From Albibacterium profundi (GTDB lineage: Bacteria > Bacteroidota > Bacteroidia > Sphingobacteriales > Sphingobacteriaceae), in NCBI RefSeq assembly GCF_042159835.1, contig NZ_JBBVGT010000002.1:930001-994000 (forward strand): a DNA stretch of 64,000 nt, in the 5' to 3' direction. The notes below the pieces were generated by a model. The model saw nothing but the letters and a program-made list of their open reading frames with translations. It had not been told where the DNA came from and ran no database searches. A program made the position numbers and the translations under genes. This document shows positions 61,178 through 64,000 of this stretch, piece by piece (the first letter of the stretch is position 1; every line of letters begins with the position of its first letter).

Positions 61178-62659
61178 TTAGCGAGGGTTTCTTTCGATTC
61201 CAGACTTCTCAACTTCTTCAGGCAACTGAAAAAGTCGTCTAGGATCATCTGGTTCCAGAGTGATAAACGTCTCCTTTTTATTTACATCAATTAAATTGTG
61301 AGTGACTGGCAACCGATGACGGAGAATATCAAACCATCGAACTCCCTCCTGAATAAATTCTGCCTTTTTGAAGTCCAAAATCGTTTGAACAACACCTTCT
61401 TTCGGATCATCCGTCGCATAAAAGTCCGCGATCTTTTCTAAAGTCACCGCATGTTCGCTCTCATTATAATCCCGAATCCTTGTGCTAGCGAACGTGTTAA
61501 TATCGCTTAAAGCTGCTTCAAAATTTCCGACTTCAGCATATGCTTCTGCACGATTCATTAAGGCTTCATCAGCAGTCAAGACCGGAACAATTGTATAAGG
61601 GAAACCAATAGTAGCGTTTGCACTAGTCCGAACAAAATGTTCGCGCCATTTTAACAAAGTATAATTCGGCACCCCATAACTCCAAATACGGTGATCAAAA
61701 TTGGTCCCCGTCACATTGTCATTAATAAATAACTGCGTGTTCATCTTAATTCCAAAGCCAAAGCGCGGCGAAGTTGTCCGCGCCCAAAGAGAAGCTGTTT
61801 CAATCAACAGAAGATTTGAGTTTTCTGTCGCTTTTGTGAAATTAATTTGCATCTCTCCTGAACCGTAGCTATAATAACGAGTAGCCCAAGGACGGAGATT
61901 TGATTTAAAGTCGCCACTGGGATAAATATTGTTCACATGCTCAATTACCTTATCGTATTCACCCTTAAACAAATAAAAGCGTGCCGCAAACGCATGTGCA
62001 GCAGCAATGTTGAAGTGATATTTCGGCACATTATAAGCTGAGTTCTTTATTAAAGGAAGGCCTTCCTCCAAATCTTTCTCGATCATCTCATAAGTGGAAG
62101 CAACCGTTCCACGATCATATTGACCAAACACCACCGTTTCCGGTTCAGTAACATATGGTATTCCCGGTGAGGAATTATCGCCTGCTGGGTCATAAGTCTT
62201 AGCATAAAGCACTGCGAGCATAAAATGTGCGTAAGCGCGGGCGACTAAGGCTTCGCCTTTATAAGGCAGATACTCCTCATTGTCCGATTCCTCCGCGATT
62301 GCCGCCAAAGCCTGATTTGCTGCGGCGATCGCTTCATAGCTATTATTCCAATAAAACGTTGGAGATCCTTGTGCCCGACTATCTACATCTTCCCAATGAT
62401 ATGGGTCGACATAACGCTGATCTTCACTGCCTACGCCCTCTCCCTTATCCTCTGCGTTATCTGATGCAGATTCAGCGAAAGTTATATAGTCAGCTTTCGG
62501 ATAAGCGGAAACCAACAGTTCCCCAACTTTTTCTACTGAATTAAGCTTCGTCCTCATATCCGGCGCATGCTCGAGATACTTTTTACACCCTGCTGAAAAG
62601 ATAAGAGCGGCACCCAGTATATATATAAATGTATATTGTTTTCTATTTTTCATATCCAT
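61178..62659 (-). CDS. SusD/RagB-family outer-membrane lipoprotein (pair 3)
   Basis: The protein has 493 residues. Lipobox: Cys25 (IFSAGCKKYLEHAPD). SusD features are EALVARAYAHFMLAVLYAKT, ALMNRAEAYAEVGNFEAA and the C-terminal FIQEGVRWFDILRHRLPVTH. It is shorter than pairs 1 and 2, so probably a different ligand. It lies five bases after susC pair 3. Confidence 0.93.
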   Translation of the reverse strand: MDMKNRKQYTFIYILGAALIFSAGCKKYLEHAPDMRTKLNSVEKVGELLVSAYPKADYITFAESASDNAEDKGEGVGSEDQRYVDPYHWEDVDSRAQGSPTFYWNNSYEAIAAANQALAAIAEESDNEEYLPYKGEALVARAYAHFMLAVLYAKTYDPAGDNSSPGIPYVTEPETVVFGQYDRGTVASTYEMIEKDLEEGLPLIKNSAYNVPKYHFNIAAAHAFAARFYLFKGEYDKVIEHVNNIYPSGDFKSNLRPWATRYYSYGSGEMQINFTKATENSNLLLIETASLWARTTSPRFGFGIKMNTQLFINDNVTGTNFDHRIWSYGVPNYTLLKWREHFVRTSANATIGFPYTIVPVLTADEALMNRAEAYAEVGNFEAALSDINTFASTRIRDYNESEHAVTLEKIADFYATDDPKEGVVQTILDFKKAEFIQEGVRWFDILRHRLPVTHNLIDVNKKETFITLEPDDPRRLFQLPEEVEKSGIERNPR

Positions 62660-62664
62660 TACTA

Positions 62665-64000
62665 TTAAAACCCAACTTTTAACGATAGTGTAAATTGTCT
62701 TGGCATTGGCAAAGCAACCCCACCAGATCCGAAGAACTCAGGATCCTGTCCATTTAATCTACTATCCGAATAGATTAACCAAAGATTATTTGCCACTAGA
62801 CTTAAGGATGCATTTGTTACACCTAGCTTCTTAAAGGCATTCGATGGTAGTTGGTAAGATAAGTTAACCTGCTTTAGGCGGACAAAGTCGCCATCAGCTA
62901 CCCTCACAGATGAATAGTTATAACTATTATATGGATTCTGACTACCTACTCTAGATGCTACATAGCGGTCCATAATCGATGGTACATTCGTCCATTCTTC
63001 GTCACCCGGCATTACCCAGCGGTTTAAGAAGTCCTTAGACATTGAAGACTGATCAGTATAGCTGTTTCTAAACGAAGGATCCAGTCGCACCTTGTTCCCC
63101 TGTGCAAAGGTCACTAGTGCAGAAAGTGATACGTTTTTAAATTTAACCGAGTTATAGAAACCACCTGTAAAAACAGGATCTACCGGGCCCTCATATGTTA
63201 GATATTGAGACTCATCGCTTTGGAAATATACTTCACTACTTTCTTCACCATCTTCATTAATAAAAACTGGATAACCCTCGTCATGATCTAGTCCGACAAA
63301 TGGAATCGAGAATAATCCTCGGTAAGGATATCCTTCTTTCGGACCGCCGTCTTGCACAATCAAGCTCCAAATGTTAGGCTTGTTTTCCAACTTCGTAATT
63401 TCACCCACATGGTATCCGAAGTTAAACTGCGTTCTCCAAGTCCAGTCCGACGTTCTTACTGCAGTTGCACCTAACGTTCCCTCTAATCCATGGGATTCCA
63501 TATCAGCATAATTGGCCATTTTCACTTCTTCACCACCAATCCCGGAGGTTCGGATTGCTCCAATCAAATCAAAGCTACTTCTCTTGTACCAATCAACTGT
63601 TAGAGTGATCCGATTATTGAGAAAGCCAATATCAGCGCCAATATTGGTTTCATATTGTTTTTCCCACGTCAATTCGGAATTCTCCAAACCAGCAATTAAC
63701 AAGGCAGTTTCCATTTCTGATAAATAAGGTCTTCTTGTACTCTGGTTTTGAAGCACCAAACTAGAATTACTCGCCGCACCCATACTAGCTGTTAAACCAT
63801 ATGTAGCACGAAGAGTAGCTTGACTCACCACATTTTGAGACTGCATAAAGGGCTCTGTATCAATATTCCACGCACCGCTCACGTTCCATGTTGGCAACCA
63901 GCGGGCTGTTCGTGACTCACCCAGTAAGTTCGAGCCGTCATAACGTAGAGTTGCATTCAAACTGTATTTCCCATCGTATGAATATGCTGCACGACCCATA
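62665..64000 (-). CDS. SusC/RagA-family TonB-dependent transporter (pair 3, C-terminal part)
   Basis: Only the last 440 or so residues of the barrel are inside the window. They show barrel strands such as YSLNATLRYDGSNLLGESRT, the pattern NNRITLTVDWYKRSSFDLIG, and the C-terminal aromatic FTLSLKVGF. The frame continues past the window edge; any Met at the edge is not the true start. It leads the unit susC-susD-zinc protein-DUF4302. Confidence 0.93.
   Translation of the reverse strand, partial: MGRAAYSYDGKYSLNATLRYDGSNLLGESRTARWLPTWNVSGAWNIDTEPFMQSQNVVSQATLRATYGLTASMGAASNSSLVLQNQSTRRPYLSEMETALLIAGLENSELTWEKQYETNIGADIGFLNNRITLTVDWYKRSSFDLIGAIRTSGIGGEEVKMANYADMESHGLEGTLGATAVRTSDWTWRTQFNFGYHVGEITKLENKPNIWSLIVQDGGPKEGYPYRGLFSIPFVGLDHDEGYPVFINEDGEESSEVYFQSDESQYLTYEGPVDPVFTGGFYNSVKFKNVSLSALVTFAQGNKVRLDPSFRNSYTDQSSMSKDFLNRWVMPGDEEWTNVPSIMDRYVASRVGSQNPYNSYNYSSVRVADGDFVRLKQVNLSYQLPSNAFKKLGVTNASLSLVANNLWLIYSDSRLNGQDPEFFGSGGVALPMPRQFTLSLKVGF

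Noticed and set aside
31801..64000. ECF sigma/anti-sigma or hybrid two-component regulators for the SusCD units
   Set aside because: None was seen in the window; the only regulator present is the DeoR-type gene.
1..64000. CRISPR arrays, insertion sequences, integrases, tRNA or rRNA genes
   Set aside because: No regular direct-repeat arrays, transposase/integrase motifs or RNA-gene signatures were recognised by eye; a tRNA scan would settle the last point.

Overview
The window looks like chromosomal DNA of a Bacteroidota bacterium, most likely family Sphingobacteriaceae (Pedobacter/Sphingobacterium/Olivibacter/Parapedobacter type). The basis is three SusC/SusD-type outer-membrane pairs, DUF4270, DUF4302 and DUF4623-like lipoproteins, many lipoproteins with short lipoboxes, repeated promoter motifs of the Bacteroidota type (TTG, about 19-20 bases, TAnnTTTG), a bacillithiol-type YtxJ protein, and the gene order panD-panC-glgA-DUF4270-glmS. 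The genus cannot be fixed from the sequence alone. No tRNA, rRNA, CRISPR array, insertion sequence or prophage was seen.

Bases 1-31,800 are mostly housekeeping. In order they carry: the 5' part of recF (minus), a TPR membrane protein, ribH, a secreted protein and ytxJ; a non-coding stretch with two repeat structures (3130-3527); uvrB divergent from upp; a CoA-binding protein and an FAD-dependent dehydrogenase; a lemA-TPM-TPM cluster; nnr; a KhtT/KhtU-like cation antiporter pair; a DUF59 Fe-S assembly factor and uvrA; a lytic transglycosylase; an S4 pseudouridine synthase; an unnamed 592-residue protein with flavoprotein-like motifs; a TlpA-like lipoprotein; an acyl-CoA dehydrogenase; panD and panC; then, on the plus strand, a one-domain glycogen synthase, DUF4270, glmS, ispF and typA.

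Bases 31,900-64,000 form one large accessory region, almost all on the minus strand, that I read as a peptidoglycan (muropeptide) utilisation locus. It starts at a divergent pair, a DeoR-type regulator (+) and a NamZ/GH171 exo-N-acetylmuramidase (-). After namZ come susC, susD, a DUF4623-like lipoprotein, a YngK/GHL10 hydrolase, a calcineurin phosphoesterase fused to a PQQ beta-propeller, a GH9 hydrolase fused to a NodB-type deacetylase, murQ and a sodium:solute symporter, with gaps of at most 96 bases (54,529 down to 38,168). A second unit (susC, susD and a lipoprotein, 37,800-31,930) follows. A similar dyad (GCA-TnTTTG-TGC core) lies in front of namZ/deoR and upstream of the second unit's susC, so the regulator may control both.

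On the other side of the regulator lie an AmiC-type amidase and a second GHL10 protein, then a third SusCD unit with a zinc metallohydrolase lipoprotein and a DUF4302 protein, the latter closed by a strong hairpin. The proposed flow is: amidase and lipid-anchored hydrolases trim cell-wall fragments, NamZ releases MurNAc, the symporter imports it, and MurQ converts MurNAc-6P to GlcNAc-6P. No MurNAc kinase and no GH3 NagZ are visible. The kinase may be encoded elsewhere, and the GH9-deacetylase fusion may replace NagZ; both points are inference.
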